Below, piece after piece: positions 43,771 to 56,900 of a DNA stretch of 64,000 bases. The notes beneath the pieces were generated by a model that saw only the letters and a list, made by a program, of their open reading frames with translations, made no database searches and was not told the DNA's origin. The DNA comes from Nymphaea colorata (Eukaryota; Streptophyta; Magnoliopsida; Nymphaeales; Nymphaeaceae). The stretch spans positions 8,992,571 to 9,056,570 of the forward strand of contig NC_045151.1 in the NCBI RefSeq assembly GCF_008831285.2. Direction: 5' to 3'. How positions within the stretch are numbered: position 1 is the stretch's first letter; every line of letters starts with the position of its first letter. Both the position numbers and the translations under genes were made by a program.

Positions 43771-44847
43771 GTGAAAGAAGAAAGAAACATAACATTTTAG
43801 GCCGAAGTAGTCCCCTAAGCACAGACATCACAGGAAAAATATCACTTGAAGTGAAGTAAAACTATGGTCTATTACCAGCTAAGAATTACAAACACGGAGC
43901 TCATGCCATCCAAAAGGGCCTCCAAGTTAAAGGATGTCAAGAGTTCATCTGGCATGTCTCACATGGCATAGCCTAGTATGAAAACTTCCCAACCCTGCCC
44001 TCCAAAGCACTGACTGTCATCTATAAGTCATGTCTAGAAACCATTGAAATCCAAACACATTGTATAATCATTGTTTGTTGTTTGACAAGACACAGGTTGC
44101 AACTTTCAATCACCATTCTTGGGTTTTCTCGACAAGGTTTTTCTTGGGTACGAATTAGAAAGTTTGATTGTCTAATGAATTCAAAAAATTTAAAAATATC
44201 AGGCAAATCATAGAAAAAATATAAAAAATTGAGTTTCTACTAATTTTCCTATGAAACCATTGAAAAAATTCAAAAAGATATAATGCTAAAATGATTCCCC
44301 AAAATATTAAATATATCTCAATATATTTTCTATTTTTTGGGAAAAAATGAAAATATTGCAATAAGAAAGTGACAAAAACATATAAATTTTCGTTCTAGCA
44401 ATATTTTCACGAAATCAATATTTTTTTCCACTTTGTCCTTATTTTCAGTTGCTAAAACAATATTCTTAAAAAATGGAGATATTTGTGACAACTGTTTTGA
44501 TTAATCATAAAAATGGTAGCAAAGAAAAAAACATCCCCCAAGACCATAAGTGATCATGGTTCTTGTAATGTTCCATCCTCAAATGCTCAACATGCTTCCA
44601 TGTATTTCGGGTGGATGAATAGAGTGGTTTAAGGGCAAAAAATTTGTCTGAAGACCTGATATCATCCCATTCCAACTTGAAGGTTTCATGTGTTACATGG
44701 AGTTATAGCCATAAATATCATGATATTTTCGAGATTATCATGACATTAACAAAGGAAATGAAAAAAGAAAAAAGAAAAGAGGGGGAAAATATGCAATATT
44801 TTGGAAAAACATTAAAAATCAATGTATAGCAATTTTATTTTTATCAC
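43771..44847. other. Non-coding stretch between B2 and the spatacsin-like fragment
   Basis: No conserved exon seen. The following spatacsin exon would be expected here or further left on the minus strand, and I could not find it anywhere to the left. Confidence 0.45.
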
Positions 44848-47800
44848 CTGTGAGTACCCATCTTTCAGAAGTAGCAATAGAGGGAAACCTTTCTTGTCCA
44901 TCAAGTGCATTAACTGAACTACGATCCTCTTGAATATTGGCCATTGCTTCCCAAGAAGTATTTGCAGATGGAGACAATCCTAAGCTTTTCCGCTTACGAT
45001 ATGGTTCCTTCCAATTAGTCTTAGTACCACTATCACGAGGTATCCATGAAAATGCACGGCGAGCTTCTTTCTGCAAGCTGCTGAGGCTGTGACTAAAATT
45101 TGATTTTGCAGGCATGCCCGTTTGTGTTTTCTGCTTTGTTCTGGGAACCACCATAGGGGCACGTTGTTCGCTAACAGGAGGATTCATGTTAACGGCAATG
45201 GCTTTAGCCGCATATGCAAGAATCAGATTGTTGTCCCTAAGTGAAGGAAACTCCTTCATGATCTGCAGATGAAAAAGTCACAGACAGCATAGCTTGTTAG
45301 AAGAAAAGATAGTCAATCATGGTACTATTTTGTGAAATACTACATTACCTGAGAAGCAGAATCTAACTGTTTACACATAAATAGGACTTCTAAGATCAAC
45401 AGAGGCTGCTCATGTAATGCAGAACAACGTTGCTGCCAAGGCAAAGGCAAAGCAGCAAGAACATGTAGACCCAGAGCCCAAGCATTAAGCTGGGAGATTT
45501 CAGCGTCTGACATATTTCCATCATGCCTCTTCAAGAAAAAAGTGCACCTTTAAAAATGGACAATAGTGGGCTTAAGAAAATATCAAGAAACAGCCAAATA
45601 AGTTCTTTCAGCTCCCACATCTGTCAATGGAAGAAATTATAGACAAAGACATGGAGATATACAAGAAGTTGCTTTGACCGCAAGTTAGGAAGTTGTTGCA
45701 TGGCACCCATAGCAACTGGCAGAGCATCATTAGCTTCATGGAATGATGAAAGGAATCTTGAAGCCTCTACCGGACCGCCACCACTGACAGGATCAGCAGT
45801 AAGCAGCTCAACAAGTTGCCTGCCCCGCAACTCTCTCCGCAAATCTATAGATAAATTGGCACTTTCAACTACTTCTAAGGCTGCAGAAACAGCACCCTTG
45901 CTAGCCAATCTCAAAGCAAGACCTTCAGGATCTTCCTTGCAATCAGCTTCAACCTGAATGAACCTCATTCAGACAGGAGATTAAGGGGAAAACACCATTA
46001 GTCAAAATCCTTTAAACATTTATTTCTGTTATAGATATCAGAGTCTTTCAGGAGTCACCATACACAAACATAAAATACAATGAGCGACTCACCTCATGCC
46101 AGCTGTTATATCTGTCATCTGCACACAGTATGTGACTATATCTCTGCAAAGCTTGTCGTGCTAGGATGGCCTGATGATATAGAAATAGCTATCACCATCT
46201 CAACGCACATTTTCAGCTTTCACAAGTACGAAAAAATTGGCATAAAAAGGCTATGCTAACTAAAAGCTTCATCATATTTTGACAACATTGCTCAAAGGTC
46301 CTAATTTCTTCAGAAAAGTCTAGTATGGAAATTGATCATGGCCGCATTAGTTTCAACCTTAACAAAAGTCCCAGAATCTCCATGATGTTCTTTACAAAAT
46401 TGTAGATTGTTCAAATTCCCTTTTTAATACATGAAGACAATGATTGATGAGTATGTGCAGTATCAGTCGACATTCAAAGCTGTAAAAAAGTCACAAACTA
46501 CATGCTTGCATGCTAGAATCAGGCATTGGGAATCAGATATAGAATAGAACCACCTAAAAGGTTCAACTACCAAGCGAGGAGCTCAATCACCAACTCATTG
46601 AATCTAGACATAATTGCTACTTGAATCCTGTAGGAATGAAGTCAATTATGGTAATTCTCATTTTTCATTAAAATGTTACGTAAAATAATAAGCCAGAAGT
46701 ACTCCAGTCATTTTCTCAGATCTAATTGAAAATAAAAGGATCCAGCAGATAGAAATTGACAAACCAATTTCAGAAGGAACTTTTAACAGGAAGAGGTTTT
46801 ATCCTTGTCCTTCATTAGTATAAGCAAATAAATTAATAATAGACCTTCTGAATAAGTTTCTTAGTTGGTGCTAACTCTGCAAGGCCCGATTTTGGTAAAT
46901 GTCGAAAAAAGTACTTATAGGCACTTAAGATACACTGAATATTTATGGATCCAGTGTTATCAATGTTCCTCTATTTAAGGGAATCTCTTAAATCATCTTA
47001 TAACCTGCTGACACAAAAGGGATATTCAACCTCATTAGGATAACCTGGATGACCTCTTGAGCAACCTCATTGTGTTGTTCCCCTTACTCTTGATGAGAGT
47101 AGACACACATGCGCACACACGCATATGCACGTCATGGGTTTTGACCTTACTAACACACCGACAGAGTCATTTTCAGAAAAGCTGAAGAAATCAGTTCTTG
47201 AAAGATCTGCAGTATTACAAGAGCAGAAAATGAAGAAAAAAATGAAGCTTGAAAAAACAAATCTTTGTTTTGGAATTATCATAACTTTTACATGATACAC
47301 AAAGGAAGTGAATGCTTAGAGAATCAATAGTTTTCCAAAAGGAAGAAAAGGCAATCAGAAACCCGTAAGAATACGGTGGCTTCTCAATCTTCTAGCTTCT
47401 CACAGAGAGAGACAGGGACAGAGAGAACAAAGAAATGATAGATTTTAGGGGAATGTATTATGTAAGGTCCTCTCCTAGGGAAAGAAGCATCCAACCTATG
47501 AAATGAAGGAAAATAAAGTGTCAATGCCCTAACTTGATGGCCTGACCGGCCTCATATAGGTGGATGGACAAATCAGGCAGCCGTTTCTTTGTGGCGTAGA
47601 CATAATCAAGATACTCACACAGACCAGAAACAAAGAGACTTAAAATGGTTTTCCCACACAAATAACTCGAAAGATGAAAGACAAGATAAACAATCAATGA
47701 TTTTGCACCTCACTCCTAAGAGGATCACCCTGCGGCAGATGGCAAATGCACATGGTGAGATCATCCATCGCAACATTAAGCTCCCATCTATGAAGATATC

Positions 47801-49672
47801 TGCAATTGATATTTCAGAAATCAAGAAAAGTCCATTATGAAGAACTAATGATCCAGAAGGCCGAAACACTTATTCTCATGCATGCAAACGTTAATGCAAG
47901 ATACCAAAAATGAAAATGGAGATGCCCCATTTATGTTACTTCTTTATGAAGGTTAGACATGGAACATGACTTGGAACTGAATTTAAGTATCTTATGTCAC
48001 AATTACATAATTAGATATGATTACTGGAACTTATTTGTTCCATCATTGGTTATAGTCCTCAGCAAGTTAATCAAGGATTTGAAGACGAAGAGCTACAAGA
48101 CTTTAGTTATGTGTGATAATTTCAAATAACAAAAAGCTTCCAATTTTTTTAATGTCAAATAAACCATATGAAATAAAAAGTAAAAGAACTGGGCATACCA
48201 TTAACAAAAGAGACAGTGCTTAAAGCTTCGCTAAATGCTTACATGGACCTTCATGCTGGCACCTGAAGAGCCATTGATATTTATAATTAAATTATCAATA
48301 GTTTTCCTATTGAAGTAGTCAAAGAGTTCTCAACATGGCCTTGTCCTATGTCCTTTCCGACAAGCCACTGGAAATGAATCCCCCTTCTCTGCAAAACAAC
48401 ATGCTTCGCAATCTTCAAGCACTCCTAAGGACTGTCCACTAGTCCTGTCTGAATGTGGCTAATACATCTCACATGTAAACCAATATTTCAAGCCATTATC
48501 ACAAATATCATTTTCGGATATTAAATGGCAAGAGGGTAGAGTTGGTTTTCTTGAGAAAATATAAGGAAATCTCAGGAAGTTTTAAAAAGTTAAAAAAGGA
48601 AAATTGTTAAAAATAACATGTAAAAAAAATCTGGTAACTACGAAATGTCAAAAACGCAAAAAAACAAAAAAAATGCAAAGAAAACGTGAAAATGTTTTTT
48701 TTGTGTGTTTTTCATTTTGACATTTAAAAAAAAATGTTCTTTTGCCCATTTAAAAACATTGAATGCCATGAATATCAACACTTCTTCAAAGACTATAATA
48801 GAATATCTTTTCAGTTTTAACACCTGTATCAGCATCAATCACTGCACATACACAAATAGAAACAAGTCCAAATGCCTGGATTATAGTTTAGAACAAAAAT
48901 TATGAGACTTGAAGCAAAGCTGGTAAAGTACAGAAGGTAATGCATATGATTATGTGACTTTAAGTGGTACCAACAACGAAACTACAGGGCTGAGTGGTGA
49001 ATTACGGTTATGCAGTGATAGTGAACCAAATCCTAAGTCAAGCAGAGAATCTACACGACTTCAAACTATTAGCAAATATCCATTCTTAAAAATCAGTTCA
49101 TTAGTCCGATGTGATCAGGTGCACCAGGACTTCATTTATGGTAGAAAAAAGTGAAGCATAAAAAGCTATTCATGGAGAAGAGAAATGTAACACAGGGGTG
49201 GCTGCTGCATACTTGAGAGCAAGTCTGGCGGCCAGTTGCTTATCTTTCAATCTCAAAACAATATTGCCAACTATTGCTCCATACGCTATGTATACCATAA
49301 CCATGTGGCAAGTCAGTGGCTAAATGATTTTCTTCACCGCTTTCAACTAGAAACTGTAGCAACCGATCAGAAGCCCCACCACGTAAACAACGATCAGATA
49401 AAGCAAGAGCATCCATATATTTTCCTTCACCTATTAATCTGTAAACAAATATATGTGGAAAATCATTAAAATGACAGTGGATTCTGAGGCCACGTACTGA
49501 ACAGTATATGAGGGACACTGACACTAGAATGGTTCTTATTCAACTCATTAACAGAAAGTGTACTTTCACCAGCATCATCTGAGTAGCAGAATGTCTTTAG
49601 AGTTCAGACACTTCATCTGGTCCAGTATTAACTTCCATCCTCTAAAATAAACATCCTATAATTCTAATCAGA

Positions 49673-50308
49673 CAAAGGATGACGTGGGGGAAAACTTTGG
49701 AAGCAAAAGCAAGCTTTCCCATCTAATTGAAGGAACCAAACGTGAACCAATCAAGATGTCAATGTTACTAAATTATTGCTAAAACTGAGGAACATATTTT
49801 TTCCAAAAAGTAACAGTAACAGCATAAGACATAACATAAGCCATTTCACTGAGATACACTAACGAGAATTACTTCATATGTTAGTACATCAACATATAAA
49901 CAAATGGTAGAGAGCATTGTCACCACTACTGTAATGACCTAGTTGGTACTTGTTAGATCCAACCTGGCCCCTAGTAATTTTGTTTCCACCCAAAGGATGA
50001 CGTGGGGGAAAACTTTGGAAGCAAAAGCAAGCTTTCCCATCTAATTGAAGGAACCAAACGTGAACCAATCAAGATGTCAATGTTACTAAATTATTGCTAA
50101 AACTGAGGAACGTATTTTTTCCAAAAAGTAACAGTAACAGCATAAGACATAACATAAGCCATTTCACTGAGATACACTAACGAGAATTACTTCATATGTT
50201 AGTACATCAACATATAAACAAATGGTAGAGAGCATTGTCACCACTACTATAATGACCTAGTTGGTACTTGGTAGATCTAACCTGGCCCCTAGTAATTTTG
50301 TTTCCACC
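49673..50308. repeat. 318-bp tandem duplication
   Basis: Copy 49673-49990 and copy 49991-50308, from CAAAGGATGACGTGGGGG to GTTTCCACC, differ by only a few bases. The unit includes the last part of a TRIM LTR (CTGGCCCCTAGTAATTTTG), so the duplication took place after that TRIM inserted. Confidence 0.93.
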
Positions 50309-50610
50309 CTGAACAAGGCTAGGAACCAAGAAAACCAATCACTTAACAACCCTCTTTATAAGTCTCCAAAGATTCTTAACACTTTAGAGTTGTTACAATC
50401 CACCACCCCCCTTTTTCTTGAAGCACACGTGTCTGCTTGTGTGGGACTCTAGGTCTGAGTATTGAACCACCTCTGATACCACTATAAGAAACCGGCTAGC
50501 AGTTCTCAATCCACCCCCTAACAATTTTGGTTTCAGCCCGAATAAGGCTAGGAACCAGGACAACCAATCACATAACAACCTCCTTTGTAAGTCCCTCAAG
50601 ATTCTTTACA
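50235..50610 (-). mobile_element. TRIM-1: miniature LTR retroelement
   Basis: Minus strand: 5' LTR about 50483-50610 (TGTAAAGAATCTTGAGGG to TTTCTTATAG), primer site TGGTATCAGAGG at about 50471-50482, about 55 bp of internal sequence, polypurine tract AAAAAGGGGGGTGGTGGAT, then 3' LTR from TGTAACAACTC at 50397 to about 50235. The LTRs share AAGAATCTT, CTTATAAA/CTTACAAA, TTGTTATGTGATTGGTT and CCTAGCCTT. No coding capacity. Edges approximate. Confidence 0.8.
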
Positions 50611-50951
50611 ATCCGAAATATGAGTAAACAAAAACTAACAAAGCAATCTCAAAATTTAGAGATATGTAACAAGATCACAACAACCTGTACTTCTTAAAAC
50701 AAAAACTATATCATCAAGAATCCAGCAGTAACAAGAATGCATTAAATGTGTTTGAAAGAGATTAGTTATGCTTGTTTTGTTTTGGGATCTATGAAGTGAT
50801 CAGGTTATAACAGAGACTTTGTGATTTTATTAGGGTAGCCACATATACATGAGGGTATTCTATATTCTAATTTGAATGAAACAACAGTTGGGACATGAGA
50901 ATGCCTGATATTCGGAAATTGTTTAATCAAGAGGTATCGAGATATACCATA

Positions 50952-51059
50952 TATCCAAGAAGCACCAAAATGTATCCAAATATAAAAAGAATTTTTTGGT
51001 GGCCAGAGATAAAAAAAGAGATTGCTGAATTCATCTTACGATGTTTCATGTGCCTTAAG
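50952..51059 (+). pseudogene. Gypsy integrase zinc-finger fragment
   Basis: Plus-strand frame YPRSTKMYPNIKRIFWWPEI, KKEIAEFILRCFMCLK. This is the HHCC segment of Ty3/gypsy integrase (compare HPGNTKM...WWPEMKREIAEYVTKCLVC at about 33550). The fragment runs straight into a GGGGTGTGGAT purine tract and the TRIM-2 LTR. Confidence 0.85.
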
Positions 51060-51069
51060 GGGTGTGGAT

Positions 51070-51466
51070 TGTAACACTCAAAAATTTAATATTGTAACAC
51101 CTTAGTCTCTTATCCAATATTGTAAAGAATCTTTGGAGACCTATAAAGGGGGTTATTAAGTGACTTTGTCTTGATTCAACCTTTTCTGAGGTGGAACCGA
51201 AACTGTTAGAGGGCATGTTGGAATCTGCCAGCCAAGTGGTTATAGTGGTATCAAAGTCGGTTCAGCATTCAAACCTAAGGTCGCATACACACGAAGACGC
51301 GTGCCTTAAAGGGGGGAGGGTGGAGATTGTAACTCCCCAAAAGTTTAATTATAAAGAATTGTTTGAGACTTATAAAGGCAATTGTTAAATGATTAGTTGT
51401 ACTGGTTCTTAGCCTTTTTCCGGCCTGCTTGGGGGTGGGTTAGGATCCACTGGCCAGGTTATTACA
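51070..51466 (+). mobile_element. TRIM-2: miniature LTR retroelement
   Basis: 5' LTR 51070 to about 51245 (TGTAACACTC...GGTTATAG), primer site TGGTATCAAAGTCGG at 51246, about 50 bp internal, polypurine tract AAAGGGGGGAGGGTGGAGAT at 51308-51327, 3' LTR 51328 to about 51466 (TGTAACTCCCC...GTTATTACA). It is related to TRIM-1 but in the opposite orientation. A second purine tract, AAGGGGTGTGGAT, precedes the 5' LTR, as if an adjoining unit once stood there. Confidence 0.8.
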
Positions 51467-53608
51467 GATACAATTCTCGGGTCCCTAACAACGAGGCTTT
51501 CTTTTAAGGTGTCCATTGGGAAGTTTGTTTTTCTTGGGAATTCAAACAATTAAAAATATAAAAAAATGACATATTTTAGTTTTTTTTACTCATTTTCTTA
51601 CAAAAAGATTGATCAATATTAAAATAATTATTAAATATTAAATAAACATAAAAAACACTCTTTCTGAAAAAAGGGAAATAAAAAAATGATACTTCTATTT
51701 TTTCATTTTTCTTCAAATATCATAAATTTTTTCTTGTTTTCTTTTTTACCTTCTTTTTGTCCTGCTTTTGCTTTTTTTTTTTTTGGGTTGGGGTGGGGGG
51801 AGGGTGAAGAACCATTGGATTTGTGACAATGGTAAAGAAAAATATCTCCACGGAGGAGCAATAAATTGAATTAGGAAACACATATAGTAATTTATTAGTC
51901 AAAGGGTTGAAAAATGAATGCGTAAAATAGGGGGGGTTGAGACCCTGACATGCACACAGGAAGGAAGAGGTCCAGCAGTTGAGTTAGTCGTAAAGCAAGA
52001 AAACTAGCATTTGAGGCTAGACAACGGCTAGCTTCATCATTTTATAAAGGTATATGTGGGCATTCTTCTCTGCAAAATATAAGATTATTTAAAAAAAAAA
52101 ATCACATATGGGACATATGTCTTGTTGAGGAAGATGAACATTCATCACCTACTCCTAAGAACTAAGCTTATAGATAACTAAACAACATGCATAATTTTGA
52201 GCTTCTTCCTAAGAGTTTTATGTTGAAATCAATTTTATAGATAGTTTATGTGATAAATTCAGTGTCTTTTTTTTATGTTGTACACACAACACACACACAA
52301 ACACATATCAAACAAGTAACCTTCATGTGGCTACCCATCTGAAAGTTTTGATGAGTTTTTTTGTCTCCATAAAAGGAAAAAATCAAAGAGAAAATGGTAT
52401 AAACTTGAACGAATTTTTCCCTTTTCTTTAAGTATATATGAGAAACTGTACCTACCAAGCATGTAGACTCTAGTTTTAGCTTACCCTCTATCATATATCA
52501 ACAACAGGCAAGAGATCATAATAATTAGATTTTGAGAAACAAATAATGTCCACCATAATAATCCATCATGCTAGTCAACCCAGCCTCCCAACATAAAAGA
52601 TAGGAGAAAAGCAAGACAAATACTACTGCAGTGGAATAAAGTCAGTTGTTGCATAGGTCCAAAACATTATAAAAGATAGACAATAAGGAGAGAAACCTTT
52701 CAACAGCTTCTTCATATGGTCTTTCGTTCTCCCAATCCAATGAAAGAAAAACTGCCTTTTCCAGGTCCACATTTTCAAACTTCTGAGCACTTTGTAAGGA
52801 TTCTGAAGAGCCATGATTTTGTGCGTCAGACTCTGAAACAGATGTAGATACGTGACTTCCGACTACAACATGGCCTTTGTCTTCCTCTTCTGACTCAGTA
52901 TCGTTGTCAGGCTCAAAAGAACGCTTAATAGCAAATCTGGACTCAGCTTTGGATTTTCCAACTTCAACTATGCATCATCAGGTGGCAGCGGATTCAGACA
53001 CTATGAAGATTTGATTGCATCTGTATCCATCGATTTAAAGTTGTTAACCTGCAATAAATTGAAAAAATGTACTTAAATGACAATAGCATAGACAAGAACA
53101 AGAATAAGCAGAAATAATTGAAGTGTTTCCTTCTGCAGAAGCAATGGATCGGGATTTGCTGTCAAGGCTGGCCCACCCAGAAGATGGCATCAGGGGAATA
53201 CAAGCCCAACCATGACCAAATCTTGGAGGGTACACTGGTGGTACACATGCTGGTATCACTTTGTGAACCAAATCAGCAGACATGATATCAGCCACTTTTA
53301 CGGCTGCATCAGCATTGCTTCTTTCAAATACCAAACAGGTTAAAAGCATAGAAAACATATAAAAGATAAATTATCAGGAAAACTACATAATGAAGTACAA
53401 CGTTTTGGATTTCATAGACAACAGATAAAAGATGTGCCTCTCATTATGCAACATAATGTCCAAGTATTTTCTCTACATATAATTACCTTGTCAAAGTTGA
53501 CCATTTACATGGTTATTAGTGATGGGAGATTTCCCTCATGCATATACAAAAACAATATGTCCTAAGCAGGATCATGTTCATGCTAAATCATTGAAACAAA
53601 ATCTTAAC

Positions 53609-53981
53609 TGTAGCGGAAGCGTACCTGAATCCATCTGAACAAATGGACGATCGGATTGCAGTAGGATCTTCCAGGGTCTTTGCGGTGCACTTGCAATCAC
53701 TCTCAGATGGGGAAGAGACAACCCTAGAAGCCAACATTTCTACCAACCATTGCACGACCCCAGGGACCACTACCATTTTATATTATGGGCAATTACAGAT
53801 TCAACTCATCAAAGAGTCCGTAATCGCGTACAAGTATCTATACATTACAAAATTACCCCATACAATATAAAATGATGTAATATCCAAAAATGCAATCACT
53901 TAAGCGGATATTTACATTAAGACAGTCATAATGTCTGAAATTCCTCATAGACATATGCCGACCCACCAAATAATCCTTACA
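53609..53981 (-). repeat. Copia-3 3' LTR
   Basis: 373 bp. In element orientation it runs from TGTAAGGATTATTTGG to CTTCCGCTACA, with the purine tract CCAAGTGGGAGAT just upstream (plus 53982-53996). There is no matching 5' LTR up to the window end. Confidence 0.8.
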
Positions 53982-56900
53982 ATCTCCCACTTGGGCCAAA
54001 TATGTCTTCATACATTCAGACATTACATAAAACCTTAAGAGCTCATAACTACTATCTTATTAAACATCATTTTCACAAATCTCGTCCATGATCATATCAA
54101 CACAGAACCAAAGCGGCTTTCGCTTTATTAAAATTAGCTAGACCTTCAATGATCACAAATGTTAACACAATCAATGACATAGATCTGATATGGATGTATA
54201 ACTTGAGAATTACATATAATGTGATTACAACATGTCTATTCTCAACTGGTCCAACTTTAAAACCTTATGGAGATCAAAAGCACATAAACACAGAATGGAA
54301 CTAAAGAACTTAAACTTTGTTATGCAGAAAACTAAATATGTGTCTATACATCAGAGCAAACAAAATACAAACTCCCACTAAACTAGCACATCATCCAAAG
54401 GTTACACCCTCATATGAACAACAAGTTCATGAAAGACCTTAGGTGTTAAACCCTTGGTAAGCGGATCTGCAATCATAGAGTTTGTCCCAATATGCTCTAA
54501 AGACACCTGATCATTCTGTATCATCTCTTTAATCCAAAAACTTAATATCGATGTGCTTCGACTTTGACAAACTTTGGCTGTTATTAGAGTACGTGACTGC
54601 TGAATTATTGTCACACAATAACCTTAGTGGTCTTTCTACACCATTCATAATGCGCAGCCCCATGACAAAATTTTGCAACCATAAAGCATGATTGGATGCC
54701 TCGTAACATGTTATGTTACTTTATTGGCACCCAGCAAAGTTAGAATCTGAATACCCAATGATCTCCAACTGATCTGACTTTCTGTATGTGTGCATAAAAT
54801 TTTTTGTTCTTTGTAAGTACATCAATACCTTTTTGGCTGCTTTTCAATAATCCATATCAGGATTACTTAAGTATCTGCCTAACATTCCAATGATAAGTGC
54901 AATATCCGGACGAGTACAAACCTGAGCATACATAAGACTTCTCACAACAGATGAATAGGGAATCTTTTCCATTTCCTTAGATTCGATTTCACTTTTAGAG
55001 CACTGTTTGAGACTAAACTTGTCTCCTCTAGCAACTGGAGTAACTTCTAATTTATAATTCTTCATGCCATATCACTGAAGCACCTTACAAATGTAGGCCT
55101 TTTGTGATAATCCAAGAACACCCCGAGAATGATCTCGAAATATCTGGATCCCCAATACAAAAGATGCATCACCAAGATCCTTCATGTCAAACTTTGTTGA
55201 CAAAATTTCTTAGTTTCATGCAATATACCCACATCATTACTTGCCAGCAATATATCATCGACATATAAAACCAGAAAGATAAATTTACCTCCACTGAACT
55301 TTTAGTATACACATTCATCAACCATATTAGTTTCGAAACCAAATGAAACTATAACTTAATAAAATTTGTAATACCGCTGACGGGAAGCTTACTTTAGCCT
55401 ATAGATGGATTTCCTCAGTGGCACCTCTACTTGATTTTCTTGAGGTTGTTGAGTTTGTTATTCAGTAGGGAGACTGACATTATTGTCTTCTTCTGAACAT
55501 GTTGATGGAACAATGGTATGAACAAAGACCTGACTATTGCTTTCAACATCTGTATGAGTAGACTCACGTCTCTCTTCAAAGACAATATGTTTAACTTCAT
55601 CACCTCCCCCAAACTCAATATCCTCAAAGAAATGGGCATTTCCCGTTTCAAAGAAAGACTTACTGGATGGATTATAAAACTTATAACCCCTTAATGTTTG
55701 TTCGTTTTCCCTTTATACATTCAATGCAAACATTAAAGTCTACAAAAAACAAGGGACTCAAGAATTCCATTTGACATAAGCCTTTTTATTCTCTTTTCAG
55801 AGATATATCCTAAGCGCCTATGCCACAACATAGCAAAATTCTCATTGGCTAATTTTCTTTTAGTATCACTAGACGTAACATGCAATGTTTCATGATATGA
55901 AGCAACCGTATCAAGCAAATAGAGGTTATCACTACCAGATAAAGAACCAGTGACTATCTAATTTGAGTGCAGAAACAACTTAAATTTACTTCTTTCAAAT
56001 GAACAATAATAAACAAATTTATCCAATAAAGAAATAAAAATCAAATTTGCATCTAAAAGACGACACTACATAAGTTTTTGTCAAATTCAAATAACAGACA
56101 GTCTTTAACAATAACCAAAAATCCGATATGGCTTCAACCTTCGCCTTCTTGTCATTGCCCACTTAGATGAATCTTTCTGCATCAGTTGGCGTCCGACAAT
56201 TTAGGCAGCCCTGCACAGAAACACTTATGTGAGTAGTAGCAACCGAATCTACCTATCAAGTGTGTTTTGGTACTGAAATTAAATTAACCTCAGAACAAAA
56301 CCAAAGTGAGAATCGTGCATTTATTTTTATGCCATGCGTGATACTTAGTACAATCCTTCTTCATATGACCTTCATATTTGCAAAAGAAGCAGCCTGATTT
56401 GCCTTCCTTATGCTTCTTCTGTTTCTTAATGGATGACTGGTCAGTCGTAACTTCTTTAATAGTCTTTATTTTCTTACTTTTAGGTGTAGTAGCCAAGTGA
56501 GCACTTTTCATTCTATCATGCTTCATTCTCTTATCTTTTTCCACACAATGCGAAATGAACTCATTAAGAGTCCACTTTCTCCTTCTGACAGTTATAACTA
56601 ACTTTAAACTGTCCAAACTGTGGTGGAAGAGAAAGGAGAACCATATGCACTATGAAGTTTTCATGTAACTTCAGACCTAGTGCCTGTAATTTTGAAGCAA
56701 GATGTGACATTTTCATAATATGCTCCCGTATGTTCCCCTTGCCTTTATACTTTAGTGTCACAAGTTTACTCAAAAGAGTGCTTGTTTCAGCCTTTTCGTT
56801 TTTAGCAAAACGCTTTTCAATTTATTCGAAGAACTCTTTGGCACTAGTCTTTTCAGTAATTGACCCCCTAAAGTTTTCTGAGATTCATTTCTTCATGATC

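Larger units (their letters stand above)
44848..53325 (-). pseudogene. Spatacsin (SPG11)-like gene fragment, eight exons
   Basis: Plant homologues of spatacsin, a large lysosome/vacuole-related trafficking protein. Exons in order: about 53120-53325 HKVIPACVPPVYPPRFGHGW; 52697-53048 KFENVDLEKAVFLSLDWENE; 49213-49438 GEGKYMDALALSDRCLRGGA; 47709-47799 HRWELNVAMDDLTMCICHLP; 46093-46170 QALQRYSHILCADDRYNSWH; 45663-45953 CKEDPEGLALRLASKGAVSA; 45349-45547 LNAWALGLHVLAALPLPWQQ; 44848-45262 QKEARRAFSWIPRDSG. Nearly all splice sites are sound, and the order matches the family. Lesions: TAG after DAIKSS with a frameshift (exon 2), a 1-base shift after NSWQYCF near 49252 (exon 3), one extra T in the T run at the start of exon 7. 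The N-terminal part and the spatacsin C-terminal domain are absent. Confidence 0.8.

Noticed and set aside
50466-50482. CTCTGATACCACTATAAGA read at first as the edge of a large LTR retrotransposon
   Set aside because: The purine tract lies only about 60 bp away and both LTRs are under 200 bp, so it is a miniature element with no room for genes.
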